Shown one piece after another: positions 38,047 through 47,450 of a stretch of 64,000 nt of DNA (positions are counted from its first letter, which is position 1; the number at the start of each line of letters is the position of its first letter). Source of the DNA: Pseudoalteromonas luteoviolacea (GTDB lineage: Bacteria > Pseudomonadota > Gammaproteobacteria > Enterobacterales > Alteromonadaceae); the NCBI RefSeq assembly GCF_001696455.1, contig NZ_MAUJ01000001.1:1178001-1242000 (forward strand), written 5' to 3'. Position numbers and translations under genes: made by a program. Under the pieces are notes generated by a model that did no database searches, was not told the origin of the DNA, and saw only the letters and a program-made list of their open reading frames with translations.

Positions 38047-39360
38047 ATGCAGCCATCTTTTGACAACTCACGTGCAAAGTTATCTTTGCTGCCTTTACTT
38101 ACATTTGTTGCACTATTTTTAGGTGCGGGACTTTACTTACATTCGCAAGGTGTTGATTACGCTTTTTATCAGCTACCTGCTCCAGTCGCTATTTTGCCGG
38201 CGATTGTTTTAGCGTTTTGGCTAAACAAAACATCAATTAATCAAAGTGTAGAAACCTTTATCAAAGGCGCTGGGCACAGTAACATCATTACTATGTGCTT
38301 GATTTACTTGCTAGCAGGTGCATTTTCAGCAGTCGCAGGTGCAACTGGAGGTGTGGACGCTGTGGTAAACGCGGGCTTGTCACTGATACCGCCCTCATTT
38401 TTACTACCTGGATTGTTTTTGATTGCCGCTGTCGTATCGACTGCCATGGGTACTTCAATGGGTACTATCGGTGCTATCGGTCCTATTGCATATGCCGTCT
38501 CTGTTAAAACCGGTATAGACCCAGCATTAATGGCGGGCACAATTGTCTCTGGCGCAATGTTTGGTGACAACCTGTCTATCATCTCTGACACGACAATTGC
38601 AGCCACTCGTACCCAAGGCTGTGAAATGAAAGATAAGTTCAAAGAGAACTTGAAGATAGCTCTGCCTGCGGCCTTGCTAACTGTGCTTCTTTTAGTCTTT
38701 TTAACGCCAGAACCTCAGGCTGTTGAAACCAAGCCATTTGACTGGCTACTTGTACTTCCTTATATATTTATTCTGGTCTTGGCTGTCATGGGACTCAATG
38801 TCTTCGCAGTGCTATTTAGCGGGATTATTTTCGCAGCAGCTGTTGGATTTGCTGGTGATTACCAAGGCGGAGCTTTTGTAAAAGATGTATACAAAGGCTT
38901 TACTGATATGCAGGAGATCTTCTTGTTATCCATGTTTATCGGTGGCTTATCTGAGTTCATAAGAGTTAATGGCGGCCTAGAGTACATCGCTAAAAAAATT
39001 CACAAGTTAACAGCAGCACTCGGCAAACTCAATACAAAGGTCGCTGACCAACTGGGTATTGCGGCATTGGTTTTGACCAGCAACATGTGTATCGCAAATA
39101 ACACGGTAAGTATTATTGTTGCCGGCCCCGTCGCTAAAAAGCTAGCTGAAGATAGCGATATATCGCCAAAACGCTCAGCCAGTTTACTTGATATCTTTGC
39201 CTGTGTTATGCAGGGTTCACTGCCATACGGTGCACAAGCGCTGCTGCTTGGTACCACGTTTGGTATTAACCCTTTTGAAGTTTCAATGTCATCATTTTAC
39301 TGCTTTATTTTAGCAATTACGGCTGTAACGGTCATCATTTTACGTCGCAATCACGCCTAA
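38047..39360 (+). CDS. NhaC-family Na+/H+ antiporter-like membrane protein
   Basis: A 437-residue polytopic membrane protein of the NhaC-like antiporter family. Typical motifs are the Gly/Ser-rich TAMGTSMGTIGAIGPIAY stretch, SGAMFGDNLSIISDTTIAATRTQG and the C-terminal SLPYGAQALLLGTTFGINP. The D-N-x-S-x-I-S-D-T-T motif is the family hallmark. The ATG at 38047 follows a GGGGAG site. It may exchange sodium for protons or small carboxylates or amines. A terminator follows. Confidence 0.9.
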   Translation: MQPSFDNSRAKLSLLPLLTFVALFLGAGLYLHSQGVDYAFYQLPAPVAILPAIVLAFWLNKTSINQSVETFIKGAGHSNIITMCLIYLLAGAFSAVAGATGGVDAVVNAGLSLIPPSFLLPGLFLIAAVVSTAMGTSMGTIGAIGPIAYAVSVKTGIDPALMAGTIVSGAMFGDNLSIISDTTIAATRTQGCEMKDKFKENLKIALPAALLTVLLLVFLTPEPQAVETKPFDWLLVLPYIFILVLAVMGLNVFAVLFSGIIFAAAVGFAGDYQGGAFVKDVYKGFTDMQEIFLLSMFIGGLSEFIRVNGGLEYIAKKIHKLTAALGKLNTKVADQLGIAALVLTSNMCIANNTVSIIVAGPVAKKLAEDSDISPKRSASLLDIFACVMQGSLPYGAQALLLGTTFGINPFEVSMSSFYCFILAITAVTVIILRRNHA

Positions 39361-39367
39361 CCTTAAT

Positions 39368-39395
39368 CGCGCCCAGTTTTTGGGCGCGTTATTTA
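39368..39395 (+). terminator. Rho-independent terminator after the antiporter
   Basis: CGCGCCCA (39368-39375) and TGGGCGCG (39381-39388) form an 8-bp GC-rich stem, then a T-rich run. Confidence 0.9.
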
Positions 39396-39469
39396 CCCTT
39401 TGCAAAATTCACATAACTTCATGAATTAATATATAATTACAAAGTTCCTAAACTTTGAAGAATTAATTA

Positions 39470-40249
39470 ATGAATAAAAAGTTATGTCTGACTCTCTCTC
39501 TCGCGCTGCTACCTTCAACGACTTTCGCGGCAGACTGGAGCAATACTCAACTTCATATCAACAACGGTGACTTTAAAAACCCATTTAGTCGAGCTGAGTC
39601 CAATACTACTGTGTACTCTCTGCAACATAGTTCTGGTTATGCCTATGGTGACAATTTCTTCTTCATTGACTATCTCGTTGATGATTTGAATGATGATTAC
39701 CAAGACAGAGACTTTTATGGTGAATGGTATTCAACATTTAGTTTGAGTAAGCTTGGCAATATGCAGTTTAACAACAGCTTAATTAAAGATGTGGGTATTG
39801 TTGCTGGCTTCAACATGGCTGGCGATTCTAAAGTCATGAAGTACCTACCAGGTGTTAAAGTCTCTTGGAATGTTGAAGGTTTTTCATTTCTTTCGACACT
39901 CTTTACGGCATATATTGACGACAGTGAAGGTTTAGCTAAAGGTGGCGCACCAGCTCAAACAAATAGTTGGATGATTGACGTAGCGTGGGGTTATCCTTTT
40001 ACTCTCGGTAATCAAAAGTTTGAAATCACCGGACATGTTGAATACATCGCCGAGCGTGAAAGTGAAACAGGCAGCGATGTTAAAGGCTGGCTTTTAGCAC
40101 AACCTATCATTCGTTGGGATTTAGGTCATGCTTTAAATATGGCTGAAAAGCAGTTGTACTTGGGAGTTGAGTGGCAGTATTGGCGCAACAAACTAGGTAC
40201 GGACACCAATGAGTCTGTCCCTCAAATCCACCTAGCTTGGACGTTTTAA
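39470..40249 (+). CDS. Tsx/OmpK-like outer membrane channel
   Basis: A 259-residue outer membrane protein with a signal peptide (cleavage after TTFAA). Features of the nucleoside channel Tsx/OmpK family are WSNTQLHINNGDFKNPF at the start of the mature protein, the FFFIDYLVDD strand and the C-terminal HLAWTF with terminal Phe. It likely forms a 12-strand barrel for nucleosides, but related proteins have other substrates. Confidence 0.85.
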   Translation: MNKKLCLTLSLALLPSTTFAADWSNTQLHINNGDFKNPFSRAESNTTVYSLQHSSGYAYGDNFFFIDYLVDDLNDDYQDRDFYGEWYSTFSLSKLGNMQFNNSLIKDVGIVAGFNMAGDSKVMKYLPGVKVSWNVEGFSFLSTLFTAYIDDSEGLAKGGAPAQTNSWMIDVAWGYPFTLGNQKFEITGHVEYIAERESETGSDVKGWLLAQPIIRWDLGHALNMAEKQLYLGVEWQYWRNKLGTDTNESVPQIHLAWTF

Positions 40250-40258
40250 ATTCTTCCT

Positions 40259-40291
40259 GCATGTAGCAAGCTTGAAAAGCACGCTACATGC
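40259..40291. repeat. Inverted repeat after the Tsx-like gene
   Basis: GCATGTAGC (40259-40267) and GCTACATGC (40283-40291). The T-run is weak, so it is a possible terminator. The rest of the 40250-40543 gap shows no gene. Confidence 0.6.
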
Positions 40292-40543
40292 TATCTCATT
40301 TACCTCAAACTTGATGCGCTCCGTGCTTGTTGATGGCACCCTCCCCTGCATTTTAATTGGTTTTTAGCTACAAGTGTCATCATTTAGACTCCCTTTGAAT
40401 ATATAGTTGTACCCAAACCAACCAATCAGGCCTAATTTATAAAATTTAAGATTACCTCTAAAGTATCTTGCTCTTAGGCCGATATATATTTTGGGAGAGT
40501 GTGCTCGTCTATCTTTTACAAATTGTTATATCAGGGATTTTGA

Positions 40544-41047
40544 ATGAACTTACTACATGAAATGAGCGTTGCTTATGGCCATATGTTAAAAACAGACATC
40601 ATGGCGAAAGCAAAAGAAAGGGAACAATCAGACGCTGTAGATGGAGAAAGTGTAGAGAATAAGGAATCGACCACTAAACATACGGAGAAAACGTCAGAGT
40701 TAGAAGGCACACATAAACTCTCTGAAGAAGAAAAAGAGAAGCTTTCTGGCCGCGAAGCAAAGGAGAGACAAGAAGATAAGTATGGGGACTTACCAGAGCA
40801 TATCCGGCGTATGTTGGAACGCTTGGAGGAAATGAAGGAAGAGCTAGATGTGCTTAAACAAGAAGTTGTGCAGCTCAATGCTAAAATTGACCACAACAAT
40901 GAAACTGAAAAAGCGATATACGACCAAAAAAACCAGCATTTTATCCAGCTCCAAAATCAGTATTTTGACATGATAAAAAATGTTAAAGAAGCAATGAAAG
41001 AAGCAGGAGTTACAGATATGAGCGTGCTACTCAAAGCGATAGCATGA
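40544..41047 (+). CDS. Coiled-coil protein, unrecognised
   Basis: A 167-residue hydrophilic protein with an AGGGA ribosome site before the ATG. A Lys/Glu-rich middle (residues 24-80) is followed by a predicted coiled coil (LEEMKEELDVLKQEVVQL, about 90-145). No signal peptide or membrane helix was found. It stands alone between the Tsx-like gene and the RiPP cluster. No function can be given. Confidence 0.7.
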   Translation: MNLLHEMSVAYGHMLKTDIMAKAKEREQSDAVDGESVENKESTTKHTEKTSELEGTHKLSEEEKEKLSGREAKERQEDKYGDLPEHIRRMLERLEEMKEELDVLKQEVVQLNAKIDHNNETEKAIYDQKNQHFIQLQNQYFDMIKNVKEAMKEAGVTDMSVLLKAIA

Positions 41048-41727
41048 CTTACCGCCGCTGAAAAGCTGAACGGCGTAGAGACACCAAATAAGCCCCTTTT
41101 ATACTATTTATCTAAACAATACCCCCTAGGCAATATAACAAAACAAGTTAATTTTCGTATTCATTGAAATGCAGCCAATATTTTCGATAAACAGAATAAT
41201 AGACACTCACTATTCTGATGGTGAAATAATATTGGTAATCAAATAATCTAACTATCCCACCCTCTCATATAGCTAAAAAAAGCACACCAGCGTATGTAAC
41301 ATCATGTATATCAACACCCTGAGTTTAGCTGAAGGCACAGCCAATCATGCACGTTTAGCACCAAAATTTAAGTTCACTTTAACCCTCCATCAAGCCGCTC
41401 AAAATTCAATCAAAAATATTACAGCGCATTACACCTGCATTTACTAATTACATTTAATAACGTAATATAAAATCTGACATGCCAAAAACATAATTGCAAA
41501 TTATGGAATTAAAAAAGACATAAAACCAGTTTGAAAAAGCCGGGAAAATTAACAACCAACTACCATATTATACCAAATATTTAAAATACTAGTTTTAGTG
41601 TTATAAGTAGTTATAATTATGTAGTTTAGGTTTACTAAACAAATGTTACTTAATCGGCCAACTATTTACTTATAGAAGTAAATGCATGCCATAAACGGAT
41701 ATTAATTTAGAGAAGCTAATTACCACT
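41048..41727. other. AT-rich upstream region of the RiPP cluster
   Basis: 680 bases without a convincing gene. It should contain the cluster promoter: TATAAT is at 41612-41617, and a GTTTAG-N5-CTAAAC inverted repeat (41624-41640) lies between it and the kinase start, a plausible operator. A 47-codon frame at 41304-41447 starts with ATG but has no ribosome site; a 25-codon frame near 41170 is similar. Confidence 0.5.
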
Positions 41728-44700
41728 ATGTCATTAACTCAATTTTCTGATTCATACATTTACGAACGCTTTGAGTCTTCCAATTACGAGTTGCTAAATA
41801 AGATTGGTGAAGGTGGCTTCGGTAAAGTATTTAAGGCCAAGCAAAATAGCACAGGCCAAGACGTTGCTATTAAATTCCTCGCTATTGAACCTCATTGTGA
41901 AGAACAAAAAAAACAAAGATACATTGAACGATTCAAACGTGAAACATCATTAAGCAGTCAATTACAGCACCCCAATATCGTCAGACTTTTAGATCAAGGG
42001 CAGATCGATGAGGATTTACTGTATGGCGTGTTTGAATTTGTAGAAGGACGTTCATTACGAGAGCACCTCTTAATTGAAGGCCCCTTTAGTGCTCCTGAGG
42101 CAACAGATATTATGTCTCAAGTATTGGATGCACTTATCCATGCGCATAGTAAAGGCATTGTTCACCGAGATATTAAACCTGCCAATATCATGCTCAGTAA
42201 AACCGGTGCTAAGCTACATGCAAAAATACTAGATTTTGGTATCGGCACGCTTACTCATGACAGCCGCCAAGCAGATTTCAGAACACTCACATTAACTCAA
42301 GAAACTTTAGGAACTCCCTCCTATAGTGCGCCAGAGCAATTGCGAGGCGAGCCTGCTACAACGAAAACAGACCTTTACGTATGGGGCCTTGTTTATTTAG
42401 AGTGCCTGACAGGCACACCCGCAATGAATGGTACAAGTGTCGCTTCTATCTATCATAAGCAACTGAGCGGAGGGAACATCCCTCTGCCAAGTGCATTAAT
42501 CGGACACTCTCTCGCAGGGTTGCTCAGACGAGTACTCAATAAAAATGCACACGAACGAGTTATCACAGGCGAAGAAGCATTCAATGAACTTAAAACGATA
42601 AATGTTTCTAACATCGTTGGCACCTTGGTTAAAAGGGCAACTCATCACGAAACAAGTGATGAAACCATCGTCATTAGAAATGATAGCGATTCTAATCAAT
42701 TGCCTGATTATCAACTCACCTCATTAACAGAGCGTAAGCAAATCACCGTATTAGCACTTCGTTTTAGTACCACATTTAAAGATGTACGTGAACACGACCT
42801 CGATGTTATCGATACTCTTTTGAAATCTCAACGCAACCATTGCATAGATATAGCAACTCGCTTTGGTGCATACCACGTTGGTAGTGTAGCCGACACTTCT
42901 CTATTTTATTTCGGCCACCCCAACACAAGTGATGATGATACTCGCTTATGTGCCAGAAGTGCATTGGAAATAATCAGTGAAATCTCTAAAAGAAATTCAT
43001 TAATGAAAGATGCGCATGGCGCAATACTAAATGTTCACCTAGGAATGCACACAGGGGTATTTATAACATACGCCAACACGACTCCAGAAGGACACTGTGC
43101 AAACGCGGCTATGACACTTGCAAGAACCGCTAAGGAAAGACAAATATTATGTAGCATAGACGCAAAGTCAATTTTAGAGCCCTATGCCGAATTCGGTGAT
43201 TTTGTAGAGCTTAAACTTGGTAACATGCCCAAACCAGAGCCAGTATTTGAGCTTAAAGGGGAAAGGCAAATAGAAGCTTTCGGCTTTATGAGAGGTACTA
43301 GAAATAATTATGAGCTGATAGGACGAGAAAAGGAGTTATCGGCATTCAAATCAATTTTTACAGATGCTGCGGACTCATTCCAAAAAGCACACATTTATGG
43401 TGAAGCAGGTATTGGTAAATCTAGATTATTACTTGAAATCCGCTCTTACGCATCTAAATATCAACATCTAGTAGCACAGTGTTTGCCAGAGCATGAAAAT
43501 AATGCGCTTTACCCCATTCTTAATCTACTTCGAAATTTATTTAATTTTGATAGGTTGGCCCCCAAAGAGGTCAAAAGCACTCTTACGAAGATTTTAAATG
43601 ATGAACATAAAGAAAAGCTACACCCAGATTCGATACCCATCTTATTAATGTGGCTCAATATTAATCTGGAAGATAGTGTAGAGCTTTCTTTGTTACCGCC
43701 TGATGAACAGCGAAATCTGCTATTTTCATGCTTAAAAACGCTTTTGCTTACACAAACAAATAGTATCAATGGAAAAAAACTATACGTCTTTGAAGATATA
43801 CACTGGGCAGATAGCACTACTTTGGACTTTATCAGCTACTTTTGTGACTATTTACCCAACTCATTTATATTAATTACGACTTCAAGAAACGACCTACCAA
43901 ATAGTATAAACAGAGAAGCTGTACAACCGTTTCACTTGGAAAAGCTTACTGATAAAGCATCTGAAAAATTCATTAAAAACCTTTTTCAAAACAAACCCAT
44001 ATCAAAAAAAGTAATTGATACAATTCAAGGTAAAACTGATGGCATACCTCTTTTCATAGAGGAACTTGCAGCAATGTTGATTGGAAAAAGCTTAGTCGAC
44101 TTAAATGATGAAGTTATAGATTTCAAAAGCCCTGAGCACTTAGATCAAGTTCCAAGTACATTGCGGCAGTCATTGCAATTTAAACTAGACAGTTTGAAAC
44201 ATGCCAAGGAAACAGCACAACTTGCATCCGTAATTGGTCGAGAGTTTGACTATGACTTACTCATTTCAACTTCTACTCTTAGTGAAAACCAAATTCAAAA
44301 TGATATAAATGAACTCATATCATGCGATGTCATTGTTCATCAGAGACGTGTAGAAAGAGATAGCTATATATTTAAACATGCTCTAGTTAGAGATGCCGCT
44401 TATGATAGTAACTCAAAATCTTCAGCAGCCAATCATCACATCCGTATAGCTAAACAACTTATTAAGCTTTACAGTGATAAATTTGAAAAGTACAGAGTCA
44501 TCGCTTCACATTTCGCAAGTGCAAAAGAGTTTGTTCAGGCTGCTGAATATGGTAAACAACATTGCGCTAAACTCGAAGAAACAGGTCTTACTTCAATACT
44601 TCTCGAGCAAATCGAGCAAACTTTAAGTTGGTGTGTAAGTGGTGGAAACCAAATTTGCTTGCTAGAGCTGTTAGAACTTAAATTCAGATCAGAAGTTTCT

Positions 44701-45690
44701 TTAGAAAGCTACTCATCGAAAAACGCAGCATCAACGATAGAACAAATATCGAATATAATCGAAAGTAACCATACTAGCCTTGATGCCTCGTTGGTTGATG
44801 AATATCGACAAATCGTTTCAACGCACGCTTTTTTGTACGCCTATTATAAACCAGACTTTGCCAAAGCTAAATTTCTTGCAAAGAACTTACTAGAACATGA
44901 TTCGATTCTTACTCCTGAAAGAAAGTCTCTTGTAATGTGCTTTTTGTCACAGATCCTTCAATTTGAAGGCTGTATACAAAAATCTATCGATACCTTTGAA
45001 CAAGCTATAAATTTATACAAAAACTCTAGTGGAAAAAGAGTATTCATTGAGTCAGGTTCAAACTTATTGACCTATTCCTTATCAATGTTATCGCTTTCAT
45101 ATATCCATAAGGGTGACATTTCAAAAGCACAGAAGATTACACATCAAGCCGTTGAATCTTCAAACATTAAAAAGCACCCAGTTTCGACAACGGTAGCATA
45201 TATCTTTAAAGCGCTAAGTTATTATTATAATGAAGACTATCAAAATGCCATAAATGTATGTAATGCTTATTACGTAATTTCGCCTAGCAAAGATGCAAGG
45301 CCGTATCACGCATTTTTTATCGACTTAATATACTTACCACTGACAGGTCAATATCAAAAGGCAATTGACCTGATTGAGAGTTACTACCAATCAGGTATGA
45401 CATTTTCGTTGAGCTGGTATGCTGCGATTATTATCAAATCGGCAAAAGAAAATGGTTATATCGAAGGAGTAGACAATTTGCTCGAGCTTGCTATTAGCAT
45501 TGCTCGTCAAAACAACGAAGTATTATCACTACCTATACTACTTACTATAGAGGCTAAATACACTACAGATATAAATAAAGCCACACTATTACTAAATGAA
45601 GCACTTGATCTAACTCAAAACCAAGGTGCTGAGTTATTCCTTAATCAAGCAAATAAAATTAAGTCAAAATTACTGGAGAAAATGGAATGA
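41728..45690 (+). CDS. TOMM-type kinase/cyclase fusion: Ser/Thr kinase, cyclase-like, ATPase and TPR domains
   Basis: A 1320-residue multidomain protein. Residues 20-290: Ser/Thr kinase with GEGGFGKV loop, K49, HRDIKPANIM (D148), DFG (169-171) and APEQL. Residues 335-510: class III cyclase-like domain, with the first metal Asp replaced by Arg (R345) and the second kept (D389). Residues 535-830: AAA/AfsR-like ATPase with Walker A GEAGIGKS (558-565) and VFEDIHWAD. The rest is helical TPR-like repeat. Fusions of this make-up occur next to TOMM precursors of the BMA_0021/0022 type. It overlaps the precursor start by four bases (ATGA). It probably senses a signal and controls the cluster. Confidence 0.9.
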   Translation: MSLTQFSDSYIYERFESSNYELLNKIGEGGFGKVFKAKQNSTGQDVAIKFLAIEPHCEEQKKQRYIERFKRETSLSSQLQHPNIVRLLDQGQIDEDLLYGVFEFVEGRSLREHLLIEGPFSAPEATDIMSQVLDALIHAHSKGIVHRDIKPANIMLSKTGAKLHAKILDFGIGTLTHDSRQADFRTLTLTQETLGTPSYSAPEQLRGEPATTKTDLYVWGLVYLECLTGTPAMNGTSVASIYHKQLSGGNIPLPSALIGHSLAGLLRRVLNKNAHERVITGEEAFNELKTINVSNIVGTLVKRATHHETSDETIVIRNDSDSNQLPDYQLTSLTERKQITVLALRFSTTFKDVREHDLDVIDTLLKSQRNHCIDIATRFGAYHVGSVADTSLFYFGHPNTSDDDTRLCARSALEIISEISKRNSLMKDAHGAILNVHLGMHTGVFITYANTTPEGHCANAAMTLARTAKERQILCSIDAKSILEPYAEFGDFVELKLGNMPKPEPVFELKGERQIEAFGFMRGTRNNYELIGREKELSAFKSIFTDAADSFQKAHIYGEAGIGKSRLLLEIRSYASKYQHLVAQCLPEHENNALYPILNLLRNLFNFDRLAPKEVKSTLTKILNDEHKEKLHPDSIPILLMWLNINLEDSVELSLLPPDEQRNLLFSCLKTLLLTQTNSINGKKLYVFEDIHWADSTTLDFISYFCDYLPNSFILITTSRNDLPNSINREAVQPFHLEKLTDKASEKFIKNLFQNKPISKKVIDTIQGKTDGIPLFIEELAAMLIGKSLVDLNDEVIDFKSPEHLDQVPSTLRQSLQFKLDSLKHAKETAQLASVIGREFDYDLLISTSTLSENQIQNDINELISCDVIVHQRRVERDSYIFKHALVRDAAYDSNSKSSAANHHIRIAKQLIKLYSDKFEKYRVIASHFASAKEFVQAAEYGKQHCAKLEETGLTSILLEQIEQTLSWCVSGGNQICLLELLELKFRSEVSLESYSSKNAASTIEQISNIIESNHTSLDASLVDEYRQIVSTHAFLYAYYKPDFAKAKFLAKNLLEHDSILTPERKSLVMCFLSQILQFEGCIQKSIDTFEQAINLYKNSSGKRVFIESGSNLLTYSLSMLSLSYIHKGDISKAQKITHQAVESSNIKKHPVSTTVAYIFKALSYYYNEDYQNAINVCNAYYVISPSKDARPYHAFFIDLIYLPLTGQYQKAIDLIESYYQSGMTFSLSWYAAIIIKSAKENGYIEGVDNLLELAISIARQNNEVLSLPILLTIEAKYTTDINKATLLLNEALDLTQNQGAELFLNQANKIKSKLLEKME

Positions 45691-46631
45691 ATGAAAACAA
45701 TGATATCGACTTTCTAAGCTTTCGCTCAGCGTTTATTTCTGCTATTGCCAAATCTTGGACTAAAGGTGAAGAACATTACAGATCAACGTTCGAGGAGATG
45801 GGTTCTAAAAAAAGCACCGCTGAAAATACCAATGGTATACTCAGATTCCTAGAGGAATACCCTGCAACAAAAAATACTCGTTTTATAAATCCGTGGCGCA
45901 ATTTGTCAATACAATTCATATACCCTGATTTAGAGTACGATGAGCAGCTCTTTAAAAAGTGGAAAGGATTCAACAGTGGGATAATAATTAACATCCCCAA
46001 AAAGCCTGATAATATGGAAAATGCAGCTGAACTTCTAGCTAGATATTATAATGTTTTCCCAACATTCTATGGACTAGTAAAAAACCCTTCAACAATACAA
46101 AGTGCGGTTTCTGAAGAACTTGGGCTAGACTCTAATACAGATGAAAATAATGACGAACAATTTGTAAGTTCTGAGCAATTTAAACGACATATATTATTAA
46201 ATCAGCACATAAACAAAATTGAAAAGCTATATGATGTAGATATGCTGAGTTATACGGACGAGGAGCTTAGATATTTTTCTGCAATCACGATGGAAGCCAT
46301 CTCATTATGTTGGACTAATGAAGACTTTAAGGCTCAGCTATGTAATGAAGCTGAATGGCAAGAGGCTGAACGTGAAGGCAAACAATTTGTATCAGATAAA
46401 TCTAGCGTTCTATCTGAGTGGTTGGACTATAAAAACCCTTGGAATATGAACATAATGTTCAAATATGCAGAAGACTTTGATCTAACCGAAAATTTAGACG
46501 ACAACAAATTAATTCCAAATAATGTTGTTGCCCTAGCATACCCCAAACCTCCGGTTACTCAAGGTAATTCTCCTGTTGCATTGGCAGATTACAACCACGA
46601 CGGCTCTGTGCTTCCTTTTTCTTGTAGTTAA
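45687..46631 (+). CDS. TOMM precursor-like protein with two fused repeats (BMA_0021/0022-type)
   Basis: A 314-residue protein, translationally coupled to the kinase gene. It has two related repeats: residues about 8-130 and 195-314. Shared landmarks are AI-x-x-x-W-T, NPW followed by a strand (68-70 and 250-252), and a KP motif (105-107, 287-288) then a tail. The second tail ends LPFSCS, with C313 and S314 as possible azoline-forming residues; the first ends FPTFYGL and lacks Cys. Family recall links this shape to BMA_0021/BMA_0022 TOMM precursors, usually separate proteins. Long leader and short C-terminal core are inferred from the family. A hairpin follows. Confidence 0.78.
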   Translation: MNENNDIDFLSFRSAFISAIAKSWTKGEEHYRSTFEEMGSKKSTAENTNGILRFLEEYPATKNTRFINPWRNLSIQFIYPDLEYDEQLFKKWKGFNSGIIINIPKKPDNMENAAELLARYYNVFPTFYGLVKNPSTIQSAVSEELGLDSNTDENNDEQFVSSEQFKRHILLNQHINKIEKLYDVDMLSYTDEELRYFSAITMEAISLCWTNEDFKAQLCNEAEWQEAEREGKQFVSDKSSVLSEWLDYKNPWNMNIMFKYAEDFDLTENLDDNKLIPNNVVALAYPKPPVTQGNSPVALADYNHDGSVLPFSCS

Positions 46632-46642
46632 TTATGAGGCGA

Positions 46643-46671
46643 ATGAGGAGGATGTACTGTATCCTTCTCAT
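46643..46671 (+). promoter_or_regulatory. Hairpin between precursor and biosynthetic enzyme genes
   Basis: An 11-bp stem (ATGAGGAGGAT, 46643-46653, with ATCCTTCTCAT, 46661-46671; one G-T pair) with a seven-base loop and no T-run. It is the only sizeable gap in the cluster (54 bases). Such elements often protect or partly terminate the mRNA, giving more precursor than enzyme. Confidence 0.6.
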
Positions 46672-46685
46672 CCGTTACCCGTTAT

Positions 46686-47447
46686 ATGAATACACAATTT
46701 CAAGCGCTTGGCTATTGCCACTCAACAATACAACTAGATAAAGAGTTGGTACTAAAGGCAAAGGAGGAAGCTTTATCTCTATATTTAGATAAAAAGCTCT
46801 CAGAAAATTATGAAAACTCGACTGGTATTGTGGATCCCCAGCAGTTGTCAAGGATTGTGCACCCACATTTGACTAGTGCAGGAATAAGACAACTAATACT
46901 TAGCAAAGAATTTCAGCAAGCAGCACAATTAGTATGTGACAGTAGCCTAATTAAGGTCTGGGGTTGTCAGCTCTACATCAAACCTGATCAAAGTGCTTAC
47001 TCTTCCGTCGGTTTTCATACTGATTTTCAACACATGCCTTATTTCGGTGGCAAGGTGATAACCGCTTGGCTCCCCCTAGGTAAATTTGGCGCTCATTCAG
47101 GAAGCATCGCCTATGTGAAAGGCTCCAATCTGTGGAGTCTAGACATAGCATGCCTAGGTGCACAACACCTCCAAATTAACCAACAACTCAAAGATCTAAA
47201 GTCTCAAGTAAGTGATAAATATACTTTAGATTTGGACGTTATCGATTGTGACGTCGGTGATGTATTTTTTCACTCAAATAAAACTATTCATGGAAGTGGG
47301 CCAAATCAATCCGATGAGTTTAGAGTAGCTCTTGCGATTGGTTTAGTTACAAATGAAACGACTGTTGATGACACAGTACCGGATTATGGCTACGGGCAAT
47401 ATATTAATGATGAAACGATCTGTCCGACAATTTTTAAAAGAACATAA
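46686..47447 (+). CDS. Phytanoyl-CoA dioxygenase-like (PhyH) Fe(II)/2-oxoglutarate oxygenase
   Basis: A 253-residue non-heme iron oxygenase. The iron triad is H111-x-D113 (VGFHTDFQHMPYF) and H202 (KTIHGSGPN); R213 (EFRVALAIGL) fits the 2-oxoglutarate-binding position. The fold and motif match PhyH proteins that act on small molecules and peptides. It lies directly after the precursor and three bases before the amidohydrolase, so hydroxylation of the modified peptide is a fair inference. No clear ribosome site was seen. Confidence 0.85.
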   Translation: MNTQFQALGYCHSTIQLDKELVLKAKEEALSLYLDKKLSENYENSTGIVDPQQLSRIVHPHLTSAGIRQLILSKEFQQAAQLVCDSSLIKVWGCQLYIKPDQSAYSSVGFHTDFQHMPYFGGKVITAWLPLGKFGAHSGSIAYVKGSNLWSLDIACLGAQHLQINQQLKDLKSQVSDKYTLDLDVIDCDVGDVFFHSNKTIHGSGPNQSDEFRVALAIGLVTNETTVDDTVPDYGYGQYINDETICPTIFKRT

Positions 47448-47450
47448 AAC

